In this document: positions 1 to 11,761 of the stretch, piece after piece
Numbering within the stretch: the first letter of the stretch is position 1
Layout: each line of letters opens with the position of its first letter
Source: Trematomus loennbergii
Lineage: Eukaryota > Chordata > Actinopteri > Perciformes > Nototheniidae
Assembly: GCA_012861695.1 (NCBI GenBank)
Contig: JAAOOA010000066.1
Coordinates: 920,501 to 984,500, forward strand
Direction of reading: 5' to 3'
DNA: 64,000 nucleotides
Made by a program: the position numbers and the translations under genes
The notes under the pieces: model-generated
Databases searched by the model: none
Told to the model about the DNA's origin: nothing
The model's input: the letters and a program-made list of their open reading frames with translations, nothing else

Positions 1-117
1 CCTCTCTGGCTGCTTTTAAAAATAAAATAGCTTTTGAAAATGTGTGCATCTTTAAAGTGCTTAATTTTAGATAAATAAAATAAAGTGTAGCAGCAGCTTG
101 AGTTTCCCTTTTCCTAG

Positions 118-229
118 GTCGTCCCAACAAGAAGTACTTTGGTTCTGCGGAGAACACGGGCCTCCTCACTCCTTCCTCCCCCATCACTCCTTCCTCCCAT
201 CACCAAGAGGGGGGCTTTTGCAGTGGGAG
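118..229 (+). CDS. Possible internal exon, unidentified gene
   Basis: A 112-base open segment lies between a pyrimidine-rich acceptor (ttttcctag) and a good donor (ggag|gtaagg). In the only sensible frame it encodes a basic start (RPNKKYFGSAENTGLLTP) followed by Ser/Pro/His-rich residues, entering and leaving in the middle of codons. I do not recognise the protein. Low-complexity proline/serine content is typical of a cytoplasmic tail or linker. No neighbouring exon of the same gene is visible, so the rest would lie to the left of the window. It could be a chance open stretch. Confidence 0.33.
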
Positions 230-240
230 GTAAGGCCGAT

Positions 241-705
241 ATTGAACACTAAACTTAATGGAGAAGATTTATAAGATTTATATTTACATACAATCATACA
301 GAGCCATATGCTCCCTTTGGTCAGCTTAATTGTGCAGAGCTGGGGGGGGGCACTGTCCCCACCTTATTGCTGACGTCTACAGTGTAGGAGTACCTGAGCT
401 AACTTGGCAAAGTCAGAAAGCTGTCATTAGTGAGATCCAGAGACTAACTCCATTAGAGTGCTGGTAGATCCCCGTCAGTAAGTTAGTTGTTAGTGATCAA
501 TCTGTGGGGTATCAAAGCCCTTAATGCACACACATGCTACAGTTAATGTGATAAGAACAAGTATTTTGTTTGGATAGTTTGGATATTTTCTGTCTGAAAG
601 AAGCTCCTCCTCCAATGTCTAAAGTGACAGAACATTAACCAGAATAAAGAAGTGGGGTTCAGGTCCTTTTCCTCAAGGAGGCACAACGGAAGATGGAACA
701 ATACC
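241..705. other. Non-coding stretch, no feature seen
   Basis: Unique-looking AT-rich sequence between the possible exon and the minisatellite. No convincing splice pairs, coding frame or repeat ends were found. Confidence 0.5.
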
Positions 706-1843
706 AAAATGAGATGCTACCTTAGAGTTTAAAATGAGATGCTACCTTACAGTTTAAAATGAGATGCTACCTTACAGTTTAAAATGAGATGCTACCTTAC
801 AGTTTAAAATGAGATGCTACCTTACAGTTTAAAATGAGATGCTACCTTACAGTTTAAAATGAGATGCTACCTTACAGTTTAAAATGAGATGCTACCTTAC
901 AGTTTAAAATGAGATGCTACCTTACAGTTTAAAATGAGATGCTACCTTAGAGTTTAAAATGAGATGCTACCTTAGAGTTTAAAATGAGATGCTACCTTAG
1001 AGTTTAAAATGAGATGCTACCTTAGAGTTTAAAATGAGATGCTACCTTAGAGTTTAAAATGAGATGCTACCTTACAGTTTAAAATGAGATGCTACCTTAG
1101 AGTTTAAAATGAGATGCTACCTTAGAGTTTAAAATGAGATGCTACCTTAGAGTTTAAAATGAGATGCTACCTTACAGTTTAAAATGAGATGCTACCTTAC
1201 AGTTTAAAATGAGATGCTACCTTAGAGTTTAAAATGAGATGCTACCTTAGAGTTTAAAATGAGATGCTACCTTACAGTTTAAAATGAGATGCTACCTTAC
1301 AGTTTAAAATGTGATGCTACCTTACAGTTTAAAATGAGATGCTACCTTAGAGTTTAAAATGAGATGCTACCTTACAGTTTAAAATGAGATGCTACCTTAG
1401 AGTTTAAAATGAGATGCTACCTTACAGTTTAAAATGAGATGCTACCTTACAGTTTAAAATGAGATGCTACCTTACAGTTTAAAATGAGATGCTACCTTAC
1501 AGTTTAAAATGAGATGCTACCTTACAGTTTAAAATGAGATGCTACCTTACAGTTTAAAATGAGATGCTACCTTACAGTTTAAAATGAGATGCTACCTTAC
1601 AGTTTAAAATGAGATGCTACCTTAGAGTTTAAAATGAGATGCTACCTTACAGTTTAAAATGAGATGCTACCTTACAGTTTAAAATGAGATGCTACCTTAC
1701 AGTTTAAAATGAGATGCTACCTTAGAGTTTAAAATGAGATGCTACCTTAGAGTTTAAAATGAGATGCTACCTTACAGTTTAAAATTAGATGCTACCTTAC
1801 AGTTTAAAATGAGATGCTACCTTAGAGTTTAAAATAAGATGCT
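706..1843. repeat. 25-bp minisatellite, 45 copies
   Basis: The unit AAAATGAGATGCTACCTTAS followed by AGTTT (S = C or G) repeats 45 times without a length change, then a diverged partial unit. Units differ almost only at one position: 28 carry C and 17 carry G by my count. Rare extra changes sit at about 1311 (gtgatg), 1786 (ttagat) and the last unit. C units cluster near the start and in the third quarter, and G units in the second quarter, as expected from slippage or unequal exchange. It does not encode an obvious protein. Confidence 0.95.
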
Positions 1844-1920
1844 AGTACGTTACAGTAATGCATTGCGTGTCAAGATGTTGTTTCCCCGGTCGGTCCACTT
1901 GAGTCCAGACGTGCTGCAGG

Positions 1921-2007
1921 TCAGAATCCCACATCTGATGCTCTTATCACCACATTTTGAGCAGAGGAGGAAGGAGATGATTTGGTGTCTGACAAGCAGC
2001 ACGTCAG
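1921..2007 (-). CDS. Ig gene exon: short cytoplasmic tail and stop
   Basis: The acceptor is ttttccctccag, phase 0, matching the preceding donor. It reads LTCCLSDTKSSPSSS and onward to a stop after 28 residues. The serine-rich tail has no tyrosine motif. It is the least certain exon because low-complexity tails are hard to verify. Confidence 0.4.
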   Translation of the reverse strand: MTCCLSDTKSSPSSSAQNVVIRASDVGF

Positions 2008-4790
2008 CTGGAGGGAAAAGAGAAATGTAAATAATTATTATTATTAAACTGTCTCCCTCTAGAGACGTTCTGTCAGAATACACTCAAGAAGCAGCAACAC
2101 ACGTTTCCTTCTGACTTACATGTCGTCTTTGACACTTGTGTTTCAGGAAATATACAACAACTCCAACAGCTCCACCAACTCCAGCAGCCACGACCACTAA
2201 GACGCAGATAGACAGAACCACGACCCACGACCTCCAATAGTGCTGACCAACTAAAACCAAAGAGACAACGTCTACAGTAACTGCCACACAACAGACGTCT
2301 TAAATAAACTCAAAATGCTGAAACTCTTCACTTTGTTCTCTCCTTCTTACCTTTGACATCAGTTTCATTTTTTGGATCTGGAGTTTGGAGATTTCCCTGA
2401 AACTGCGTGGTCGTCACAGTGTGTGGAAGAGCTTAAAGAATGGGGACAAGTTTGCACCTTTTAGTCGATCGAGCTTGAAGAACAATCGATCTTTTTTCTG
2501 TTGATATTTTAAGGCCATGATTGTAGCAACAAAAACTAAATAATCTCAAAGACTGGAAGTCACCACGGTGTCAACAACTGGAAAAGTTAAAGCTAAGAAT
2601 TTTAAATGGCAACTTAAAGATCTCAGATCATTTTTAGGCACATATTATACTCAGCTAAATGCTGCCGTGATTAAACACCATATCATGTTCCAAACCACAT
2701 CAGGATAATTCATGGATTCTCTCTGAAACAGTATGGAGCTCAAACTCTTTCTCTCTCTCAGGTTTACCACAAGGTGAGTTCCTTTTGATTTCCTGCTTCT
2801 TCACACATGCTCTCTCCAGTACAGGTTAGCTCTGAGTGTTAGCATGCTAATGTCAACACAGACCATATTACTTCCAGAATACGTCCCATTGTTTCGGATA
2901 GCAACGTTTCTGATTGGCCCGTGTGTGTTAAGCCCGCCCACATTTTTAGTAATGTCGTCATGACGCAGCAAATCTGGATCAGCTCCGTTGTTCCCCCGTT
3001 TTTAGAGCTTTGGGTACGGAGGAAAAGAGAGAGGGTTTTATTTCCTGACGCTGCGTGAGTTCCCTGACACACCGGGGACACATGTTGATGTATAGAAGAT
3101 AGGAGGCCTTTGAATGGGGATATATGATTCCTTTTTGCAATAATACCTGGAATCAGTTTAGAAACATTTCTGTTTATATATTGATTGTGTTTTTCAAATG
3201 ATAGGACTCCCATTTGACACTACGGCTGGCATTATGACGTAATAGATGTTATATATTTACATTAAAACTTACCAAAGAGTTCCAGCTTTATGGTGGTATC
3301 TAACGCCAGCTGTGGGATGACACATCTGTATCTCCCGTCATCAGAGAGCTGCAGGTTTCTGATCCGGAGGGAAACGTTCCCGAGTTTCAGGCCGTCTGCG
3401 AACATCTCCGTCCTCCCGGCGTACGACGGCATCGTCTGGGCCTCGTCGGGGCCAAGGTGCAGGTGAACGTACCTGTAGGAGCCAACATGCTGAGTTAGCC
3501 CCTGTGTATATGGGTACTTTGGTAATTGACCGTTTCCAGCAGTTGTCACATGGGTGTGGTTTATGGTATTTAGGCCCCTGGTGGATGTGGAGGTTATATA
3601 TGCACACTTATGTAAATATATTTAACATGTTCATTCAAATGCTCAACGTTTTACTGTGATATGTTCTTTCAACAGTTACTTTATCACTTTTTTTATTCTA
3701 TGTCGACATTTTCCCGAAGCTACCACTGAGGACCGATTTATAAAAACGGGCTTTAAAGACTGGAAACACATTACATTACATGTTACTTGTTAGACGCTTT
3801 TATCCAAAGCGACTTACATACTCAATACTGTGGACAATACCCACAGGAGCAATTTGGGGTGAAGTGTCTCAGGGACACAACGACATGCTGACTGCAGTGG
3901 GGTTTGAACCTGTGCTCCCCTGATCCGAACACCAACGCACTACCCACTGCGCCACACGCCTACCCTGTTTTGTCTTCAATTTTTTACCCTGACCCTGTTG
4001 CTGCTATAAACGCCTGAATTTCGCCAAGGGGATAAATAAAGTTCCATCTTCTCTTATTTGAGTAGTATGGCCTTTGACCCCTAACCCATCACAGTCCACT
4101 CCCCCTGCTATTTATTACATGCTCACTTTATTATTTGCCCTACTTGTTTGTTTGTTTGTTTGTTTGTTCACAGCATGTAAAGCGGCCTTGGGTCCCTTGA
4201 AAGGCGCTATAACAAATGTAATCTATTATTATCATTAGTGTGACAGCTTAGCTCTGAGATCTTTGGTTAACTGGATGCATCTGTTTGTTGTTTGTTTGTT
4301 TATTTGCTTTATTAAATATCCTGAACCTGTAACTTTAGTACAGACTTTTATTATGAACACGCGTCATCACGATGAGCGAAGTTTAGCCTCTGAGCGGCTT
4401 CATTTGATCAGAAACAGGTTTATCACCGGGTAGGTTGACACGTACGAGGAATTTGACTTGGTGTCGTAAATAAAAGTAAAAATTAAATTAAAAACACAGA
4501 TAGAAAACTATTTAATGAAAACTATAATAACGTAGTAACATATATCAGTATTTACATTGAAATTGAATTGGAATAAAATATATGCAGTGATAAAAAGCAA
4601 GGTATTGTGTACATTGTGTGCATTAATGGTAATGTAGGACAGTACCTGTTTGGTTCAGGGAAGTCGGGCCTCCACCAAATCACCGTCATCCCCTCCATGT
4701 TGATCTGACGCTGCACAACACAAGGCAGGATGACATCACCACCCAGAGGAGCCCTGATTGGCTCAGAGGAACCAATCAACTGAGGCCAAC
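1921..4790 (-). CDS. Butyrophilin/MOG-like V-set Ig membrane protein
   Basis: Four minus-strand exons join in compatible phases: 4790-4646, 3472-3273, 2250-2120 and 2007-1921. They encode one V-set immunoglobulin domain, a transmembrane helix and a short cytoplasmic tail. Diagnostic V-set residues are present: the B-strand cysteine (VILPCVV), the C-strand tryptophan (VIWWRP), and the F-strand motif LSDDGRYRCVI with D, Y and the second cysteine. MPSYAGRT and GNVSLRI closely resemble fish butyrophilin/MOG-like proteins, which act at the cell surface in immune recognition or co-stimulation. No signal-peptide exon was found to the right of 4790, so the 5' end is incomplete. The gene has only one Ig domain, shorter than the usual V plus C arrangement. 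The family call is firm; the exact member is not identifiable. Confidence 0.72.
2120..2250 (-). CDS. Ig gene exon: transmembrane segment
   Basis: The acceptor has a strong pyrimidine tract (tctctttggttttag) and the donor is acat|gtaagt. The phase matches the preceding V-domain exon. It encodes a hydrophobic helix of about 25 residues rich in V, L, A and G, flanked by tryptophan outside and a basic KHKCQRRH stop-transfer segment inside, as in a type I membrane protein. Confidence 0.68.
2640..3150 (-). mobile_element. TTAA-type MITE, diverged copy
   Basis: On the minus strand this stretch matches the elements at 49373-50091 and, at one end, 46875-47344. Shared segments include the gagctccatactgtttcaga block, the gtaatatggtctgtgtt block and the ccggtgtg block. 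The ends are eroded, so no target duplication can be read here. It lies in the intron between the V-domain and transmembrane exons of the Ig gene. Confidence 0.7.
3273..3472 (-). CDS. Ig gene exon: second half of V-set domain
   Basis: The acceptor reads ggctcctacag and the donor ctttg|gtaagt. The exon enters in phase 2 and leaves in phase 1, the usual Ig-domain exit phase. It encodes C' to G strands with an N-glycosylation site (NVS) and the closing motif DDGRYRC. Confidence 0.75.
3770..3965 (-). mobile_element. tRNA-derived SINE
   Basis: Read on the minus strand the element starts with a tRNA-like head carrying an A box (GTGGCGCAGTGGGTAGTG) and a B box (GGTTCAAACCC), the internal RNA polymerase III promoter. 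The tail contains CGCTTTGGATAAAAGCGTC and a short ATG-rich 3' end that recurs at 54755-54880, a common teleost SINE tail. It lies in the intron that splits the V domain. Confidence 0.75.
4144..4168. repeat. (TTTG)n microsatellite
   Basis: About six tandem copies of TTTG. A shorter, interrupted tract of the same type lies at about 4283-4303. Confidence 0.9.
4646..4790 (-). CDS. Ig gene exon: first half of V-set domain
   Basis: The acceptor reads atttccacag and the donor aaacag|gtactg. The exon enters in phase 1 and leaves in phase 2. It encodes strands A to C of the V domain, including GGDVILPC (first disulfide cysteine) and the core tryptophan in VIWW. The domain is completed by the next exon. 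Confidence 0.72.
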
Positions 4791-4799
4791 CTGTGGAAA

Positions 4800-7700
4800 T
4801 ATAGGGAGACATTTACCAAATAACTGTATTTTTGTGCATAATTTGTGCGAATTTTGTACTTTCATGAGGCAGAGAAACGCTTGCAGTATGAATTATTATT
4901 AAAATGTTTGTATGAGGTGTGATTTGTGCCAAAGAACAGATAACTAAGCTCACTGAGCGGAGAACTGGCGTGTCAACGTGCGCCAACGCCTCCATCAATT
5001 TTGAATGGGTTGACGTACAATACAGGCGAAGTCACGACGTTGTCAGACGTCAGACGTCACGGCGACGTATCATAGGTGCGCTCAAAGTACGCGCTCACGT
5101 GGCGGCGGCGTAGCTTTGAAAGTGCTATCTTAGATATGCGTGTTGATAACGTACGTGTGGATATGCGCGTGAATAACGTACGTGTGGATAAGCGCGTGAA
5201 TAACGTACGTCTCGCCTCCGTTTGCATTGTATAGATTATCCTATATTATATTTTTCGAATGATTCCGCTCCTACAGTAGTTTGGAGAGTGTTACAGGTAC
5301 ACACTTTCTCATCGGCACAGTATTGGTATCAGAAGAGAGGGGAATAATAATTAATAATCATTAGTATGAGAATATTTGCTGGTGTTGTACTCGAGACCGG
5401 TCTCCAGACCACTTTTTAACGGTATTGGTCTCGGAATCGACTGCATTTGGTTTCGTATTGTCTCTGTATCGGACCTATAGGACTCGAGATGTTATGTCAA
5501 GACCGGTTAAGACCACGGCTGTGGCTGGGATGTGATGAGGATCGGGAACCGAAATCCGGTTCCGATTTGGAACAAATAACAATTGTCCGGTACGGGGATT
5601 AATAAGAGTTGTGTCTAGCAGCTGTCTCTCTCTCTCTGCTCGGGAACAGCTGATTGCTGCACGGCGATCAGCTGTCCCTCCTCCCTCAAGGTGTGTGTGG
5701 GTGTGTCTGTGTCTGTGTGTCTCATTCACTGTCCCTCAGGTTGTAGCATGTTTCGATTGCCAGTTTGTGGCTTGTATGTCTTGTGAACGCAACGCTGGCA
5801 TGATGTGATGTGGCCTGCTGACATGGCCTCTAATAAACACACAGGACTAAAATAATACGTGTTTAATTCAGCCCAGATGCGGTGGCTGCAGGCCAAATCC
5901 ATTAATGCGGCATATATTGAAGGTGTTCAAAGTTGCACCGGTATGAAGCGCAGTGAGAACCACGCACCTGTCAGACCAGACCTTTATATATACAGTCAGG
6001 AGAATAATGAAGATGTGATTGGTTGTTCCACTCTCCGTTTCTCACGAGACCAGCTCGCTGCTGTTTACAGTAGTGTGGACTGGACCGACTGAAACTGACG
6101 GCAAGGTTAATTATTGTGGAAGGATGGACCCCCATCCTGCAAAAAAAGGCAGCGAAATGTGCTAAAATCACTGATTTATTCAGAACCCCGTATGGTATAG
6201 AATGACGAAGCAGAAAGTAAGTGAGCGAACATTATGAGCCACATTTCTTTCTATATTGTAGCCTGATGTGCACATCGACTGTCAACAAAACAGTTTCTCA
6301 GTCCAATGCTAAGTTAGTGGCAGACCCTGTGTGACTGGAGACTATAAGGCTACACAAAACCCAAACATGTCCTTAATGTTACTCAAGGCAAATATATGTA
6401 ATATAACCGTTAGACTGCAGCTAACTGTGGGGCTACAAACCCCTCATACTGTGAGGAATAACTTGAGATGGTTATGTTGTCTAAAGGGGAGACAATCATT
6501 ATGGTATTAGGCCATGCAAATACAGGGTCAACTAAGTGATAAAATAAGTGTTGCATAATGTATGTTCTTGAATAATGTTATTTCATAAATAGTTGTTAAT
6601 GTAATGATTACATTCTCCTTATTCAGTTCCACTATCAGATGATGCTGATGGTGATGGCCCTGAGGGAGAGATGCAGAGCTCAGTGGACAGAACTGGCAGG
6701 TACAGAGGAAACTGTTTCAATAGGCTATGTCTATGAAAACACTGAACAAAGGAAATGTAATGACAACAGTATAAGCAAGCTATGTTCATGTTCTCTCAAT
6801 AAGTTACTATAGTTATTGATCACAGTTTAATCCATTTGAGGTCCACCCCCAAATAAAACATGTTCACATGGAAAGGTTCCCAAATACATATGCACACTTT
6901 TTTTTAACAATATCCTATGTCCATATGTTTCTATTTAAGTAGTAGATTCAAACTGTAGGGCTATCACTACGGGCAGCAACGTTGTAAATATTGACGATGC
7001 ATCCAGCAAAACGCCCCCAAACAAACTGGTAGTGGCCTGGCTGGGTGTATAATTCCCGGCCTGACCTATGGTCCCAGTCCGGCCCTGCTGACACATCACA
7101 CACCCGTACACTACACACATTACTGATTAACTGATATCACAATTGAGTTACTCTCTTTAAATAATATACTGTAATTGGAAAAATCATGTGTGGTGTCCTT
7201 GTTTTGTCCGTCCTTGAGCCAGGGCTCCCTATTGTTGTATAGGTTAATGGTGTGTGTAACACAAACATAATAAATCATTGGATAGTGTTATATAATAGAA
7301 ATAAAGTAATGTATTAAGACTCAGTGCGAGTTATTACTTTCTTCCTTTACTTGGCATTCTTCAAAATACACAGACATTGCAGCACATCGTTTCACGTCTT
7401 TGTACTTTCTCAGCATTAAGTGCAATGTGTTGGCGAACCTTTGTTTCCTCCTGACAGCTCACTTAAAGGTATATTCAATTCAATAGCTTTATTAGCATGA
7501 CCTCAGTTACATATAGTATTGCCAAAGCTCTGTATAGTTGCAACATCTATACAAAATATATATATATACAATATTATATACTCCCCCTTGTGGCCAAAGG
7601 GGGACACAACTCTTGTCTTCAGAGTATGCTTGAGTGCAGCAAAATGTAGCACAGTGACTATTTTGTCAACTAAACATCATAAAACAATACATATTTTAGT

Positions 7701-7809
7701 AAACGGGACATTATAATCTCCACACATTAACTCTATATTTGCCTCTGCCATGGTGCTGAAATGAAATAAAATAAACAATATATAGGGGTTGCCTCTTCTC
7801 TGAACTTCT
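4800..7809. other. Intergenic, old repeat fragments, no gene seen
   Basis: Three related segments around 5135-5210 share gataacgtacgtgtggatatgcgc-type units, a small tandem repeat. The stretch about 5385-5515 (gagaccggtctccagacc) resembles a transposon end. The segment about 7040-7088 ends cccagtccggccctg, which looks like a hAT terminal inverted repeat whose partner I could not find. A weak exon-like acidic segment at 6627-6700 could be decayed transposase. Open frames here are short and without splice support. Confidence 0.45.
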
Positions 7810-8740
7810 CATTCCAGAATTGGAGGACATTTCATGTCCCCCATATAAAAAATCTAATAATCCATGCCCAAAAAGCTAAGACATGCACTTGTTGTGTTAA
7901 ATATACTTGTCTTGAGACAAGATGCATATAAAGTTGTAGAAAAAGTGGTTTCAAAATATTATTTAAAATATCAAATAGCTCTCGAACACCCCCTAAAATT
8001 GCCCTTTTCTCTTGTCCCAGCTTCTTGGTGACCAACTTGCATGTCAAATATAACATTTAAAATAGGGTTTTTATTTACTTTTTTGGTATTATTCTATTGA
8101 TATATGTGTCTTGTAATGGTAAAATCAATTTGTTAAATCATAAACACATTTTAAATAACAGTAATTTTGCACAGAAGGTGTGTCCCTCAACATGCGCGCA
8201 ACCCTGTTACCGAAACCTTTTTAGCTTGGCAGAGGAAGTGAAAAAACTGTTTGTCGCATGACACAGTGGAAAGGACATCAGCAAGCCATGTGCTACTACC
8301 ATGGGTAGACCAAAACTAAGTCCTCTCTTTTATTTGTAATATATTTCCAATCTTGTCACTCTTGAAGGAGTGTGGCACTCATACAAACGCAACCCTGTTA
8401 CTCAAATTATGAGACTAAAACAAATTAATTTCAAATGTATCTTTCTTTAGTTAAATATCTAAGTGTGTCCATTCCTTGACAATAGCATTACATTGTGCAG
8501 CTAGCATTAATTCCTGAGGTAAAAGCTAAAATTAGCATTGATTTTCAACCCTGTTACTATAATTAGAGTAACAGGGTTAATTCTTCATTGGAAAATATAC
8601 ATTTGATGCCTTAGCTGGGCAAATCACTTTTTTTGATGGTTTATTATCTGTTTTTCCTAAATACATAACAAAAAATAATAAAATGAAAGGTTCATTTTTC
8701 AAAAATGTTGGTGTCTAAATTGTCCTCCAATTCTGGAATG
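7810..8740. mobile_element. Non-autonomous DNA transposon with 20-bp inverted ends
   Basis: The ends are exact inverted repeats: CATTCCAGAATTGGAGGACA at 7810-7829 and its reverse complement at 8721-8740. The interior has no coding frame. It contains four copies of AACCCTGTTAC: direct at about 8204, 8391 and 8549, and inverted at about 8570, where two form a palindrome around a short spacer. No clear target-site duplication is visible, so the superfamily is open. Confidence 0.75.
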
Positions 8741-11260
8741 ACCCGTATACTGCATCCCTCCAAATCAAATAAACCATAAACAAATACATAAAGTCGTGTT
8801 CACTGCAGCGATCTATTTCACACACAAAACTATATGAAAACTTGGTGATATACAGTTTTCTCCTGGAGACCACAGGCTTCTCCTGTTTTTTCAGCCTTTG
8901 TTATCATTTTGATAATTAAAATATATATTCTTGTCTGTGGTTGTTTTTTGCATTCAGGGCATACAAGAGGTGTAACATTATTTTAATACCAAAACTATAT
9001 TGAAATAGATTCTAGCTTGAACAGCAACGTAGCTGTAACATTACTGGGTTATTTGGTGATAGTTGTACTTTGGATTCCTAAAGCTTTAGTCTACTAACCC
9101 ATCATCCAAGGGTAGTTTTCACTATAAGTAAAAAGAATTTTTGGACGGACACTATAATTTACAGTTTTTTACTATGTAAAATCTGAATTTTCTTTAAAAT
9201 AAAAAACATCTATATTGATTCTGACTTTTCTACTCACAGGTTTATCATTACTTTGAGAATAAAGATTATTAATTTAACCCTTTTAGAAGGGAAGATATGG
9301 TCATTTGTTCTGGGAATGTCATTTTCGAGCCTGAGACCTGAAAAACAGGCTCAGGGCTTAAGAGGTTAAATGGATGTTTCCTTTTGCACTTTTTTTTCTT
9401 GCGACAGCAGGGCATGTTTGGATTTTTCTTTGAGGGAAATTGTTTTTTTGAAGCTGTTGTTGGCCTGTGGAAAAATGTAATCATAAGAAATGACTCTGGA
9501 AAAGCTGCAGATAGAGCCATAAGAAATGAATGCAACTGATTATTTAATGTTTAATGTTGTTTTTATAGGCAATCATTTAAGCTTTGTTAGTCCCAGGTTT
9601 AATGTGTGCAATAAGTTAATTTCAATAAGTTTTGCAATAAACATTGAACCAGTCCGGCCCTCGACTAGTACCGATTTTTTTATTTTGGCCCACTGTGTAT
9701 TTGAGTTTGACACCCCTGCATTAGATGGTCTGCCTCTTCCCTCCTGTCCAACACACCCTGGCAAGAGGTTCTTCTTCTTCTCTCGTTTATTGGCCGATTG
9801 AAAACAACTTTAAGGTGCATACCTACTGTACAAGTTATGGAAATATACAACGGTGTTTAAGTTATTTTAAATTCTTCCAAGTGGAGAGGGGAAACATACA
9901 GAGAGACTGCAGACGCATAGCCGCGGGAAGTCATTTTACTTAGGGGGTGTGGCGAATTGTCAACGGGGGTGGGGTGCTGGCGAATTGTCAACGGTGTGGG
10001 GCGGGGGGCTAGTGTACTGTCAACGGGGGGTCGCCTGTCAGCGCAGCTTCATGATGCCGTTTAAAAACACAGTCCGAGACCTCTTAAGTGAACTAAACAA
10101 CCGGACTCTGGTCCGCTAAAATAGGTGGTCTCGGACCGCTTGCTAGTGAACTCTGGAGCGGTTCATCGCTGGTGTGAACGCAGTCCGCACCAAACATAGG
10201 AAGCGTAGTATTTACGTGTCACAAGAACGCGGGTGTCTTCAAAATCGTTAGCGAAAGAGTGAAGCAGAGTGTTGAACAGTGTTGTGTAAAGTAAAAACAA
10301 CTATCAAACTAAAATATACATAAAAGTCAGAGCCACCTGCTGTCGGTGAAACCCCCTCCTTATTGCAGAACGTCTCTCATTATATGTGTTATAATGTTTT
10401 GTATCGCATGTTGTCTGATTATATAATCATATGCGCCGATGCTGTTGATATGCTCTCCAGATTAACAGCAGCAGGGGACAACACCCCCTTAATGTCTGAC
10501 CAATTGTTGAACAGCATTTCCGAGCACATGACTTGTGTTTAAAGTTTATAGTCCGTTTGAATTTTGCCTGTGTGAATGCAAACCGAACCTTCTGAAAAAT
10601 GAAACAATGTAACAAACTGTCGTCTGGTGCGCACCAGAGAAGCGGACTATTCGGTGTGAATGCGACCTTATTCTCTGAGGACTCATCTGATTTAGTTTTG
10701 CAAAGGTCATAGATCAGAGACACTTGCCCAGACCAGAAGAGTGATGCACTATATATATATTGGAAAAAGGCAGAGTGACTTTGTGCCTTTGATATATAAC
10801 TCCTTGTTTCCAATGTTTGGATGGAATATGAGGGCTTCGGGGCATTTCAATGCATTTCTTTTTACATCACTTTATTCAAATACCATGTCAATATTTAAGA
10901 TGGAATCTCTAATCAAAATGATTTCAATCGGATTGAAAAAAATATATTGTTCAATTAACAGCAGCTAGTGTCTGCACATCACCAGCTGCTCATGTAGTAA
11001 ATTATCTGAGTATCTGTGAAGTTTGACCAGTTGATTTTCATGTTTGATGCATGTAACCCAGCTGTCATCTTGACTTTACTTGAATTCTAATTTAGCCAGA
11101 GATGTCTTTCTTTATCCTGCTTTGTTTTCATGTGCAACAAAAGCTTAGATTAAAAAGACAACATTTTCCTAGCAAGGCAGGGTAAATTAGAGATTTCATC
11201 TGAGTGTCTTGATCCTAATCCACACGGAACGCTTCTCAGTGAGATTCACCAAACACAAGC
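8741..11260. other. Intergenic repeat mosaic, no gene seen
   Basis: Besides the unit at 9055-9370, the region about 9650-9720 ends gtttgacacccctgc, resembling a hAT terminus. The stretch about 10030-10690 repeats phrases such as gtgtgaacgcagtccgcacc and gtgtgaatgcgacc, as in an old MITE with inverted ends. No open frame has coding features. Confidence 0.4.
9055..9370 (+). repeat. Dispersed repeat, shared with 48180-48480
   Basis: About 300 bases match 48180-48480 closely, from the gttgtactttgga block through ctactaacccatcat to gagcctgagacctgaaaaacagg. The second copy is inside a hAT-like element (48043-48542), so this copy is probably a fragment of the same family. Confidence 0.8.
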
Positions 11261-11265
11261 ACACT

Positions 11266-11270
<5 letters not shown>

Positions 11271-11335
<65 letters not shown>
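11271..11335. repeat. (TG)n microsatellite
   Basis: An uninterrupted TG dinucleotide tract of about 32 copies. Confidence 0.95.
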
Positions 11336-11338
<3 letters not shown>

Positions 11339-11579
11339 AAATTAAGATTCAAACGAGAAAGAAAGCTGACACTTTGTTGAAATCTCATATCCTAGATGTA
11401 CAGCTCATAAACACGATGAAACCTTTATATCAGGACGGAGTCACGTGTAGATGGAGGGTTAAAGAACTGTTGTAGTCCCATATCCCCCCCCCCCCCAGCC
11501 TCTCTCTCTCTCTCTAAGCTGTAATGCACTACAACAGCTGGCATCCTCTCAGCACATCTTCACACACTGAGTAGCCGCT

Positions 11580-11721
11580 CGGCTGTTAGCGCAGCATCAT
11601 CCTCTTACACGACAACAAACACAGCAAGAGACTCTTCCAGAGGCTTTTATTTGGATTTTGCATGGATGCTCCTTTTTCTACAACAGGGAATAACTGAAGT
11701 CTGCAGGCTAAGGAGGATGAG
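11580..11721 (+). other. ankrd6: Possible first exon of ankrd6 (mostly 5' UTR)
   Basis: A GC-richer stretch ends in gaggATGAG|gtaaaag, a usable donor. It lies upstream of the first ankyrin exon on the same strand and follows a short CT-rich tract of promoter type. The ATG at 11717 would leave only five coding bases before the donor. There is no direct support beyond position and donor quality; the left boundary is arbitrary. Confidence 0.25.
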
Positions 11722-11761
11722 GTAAAAGAAATACCAAACTATAAAATGCATGTTTTTTATG

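Noticed and set aside
700..1850. CRISPR-like array
   Set aside because: Units are contiguous without variable spacers; this is a eukaryotic minisatellite.
2839..3213. 124-codon minus-strand ORF as an exon of the Ig gene
   Set aside because: The same sequence recurs at 47150-47350 and 49380-49860 as part of a MITE, and it lacks Ig features.
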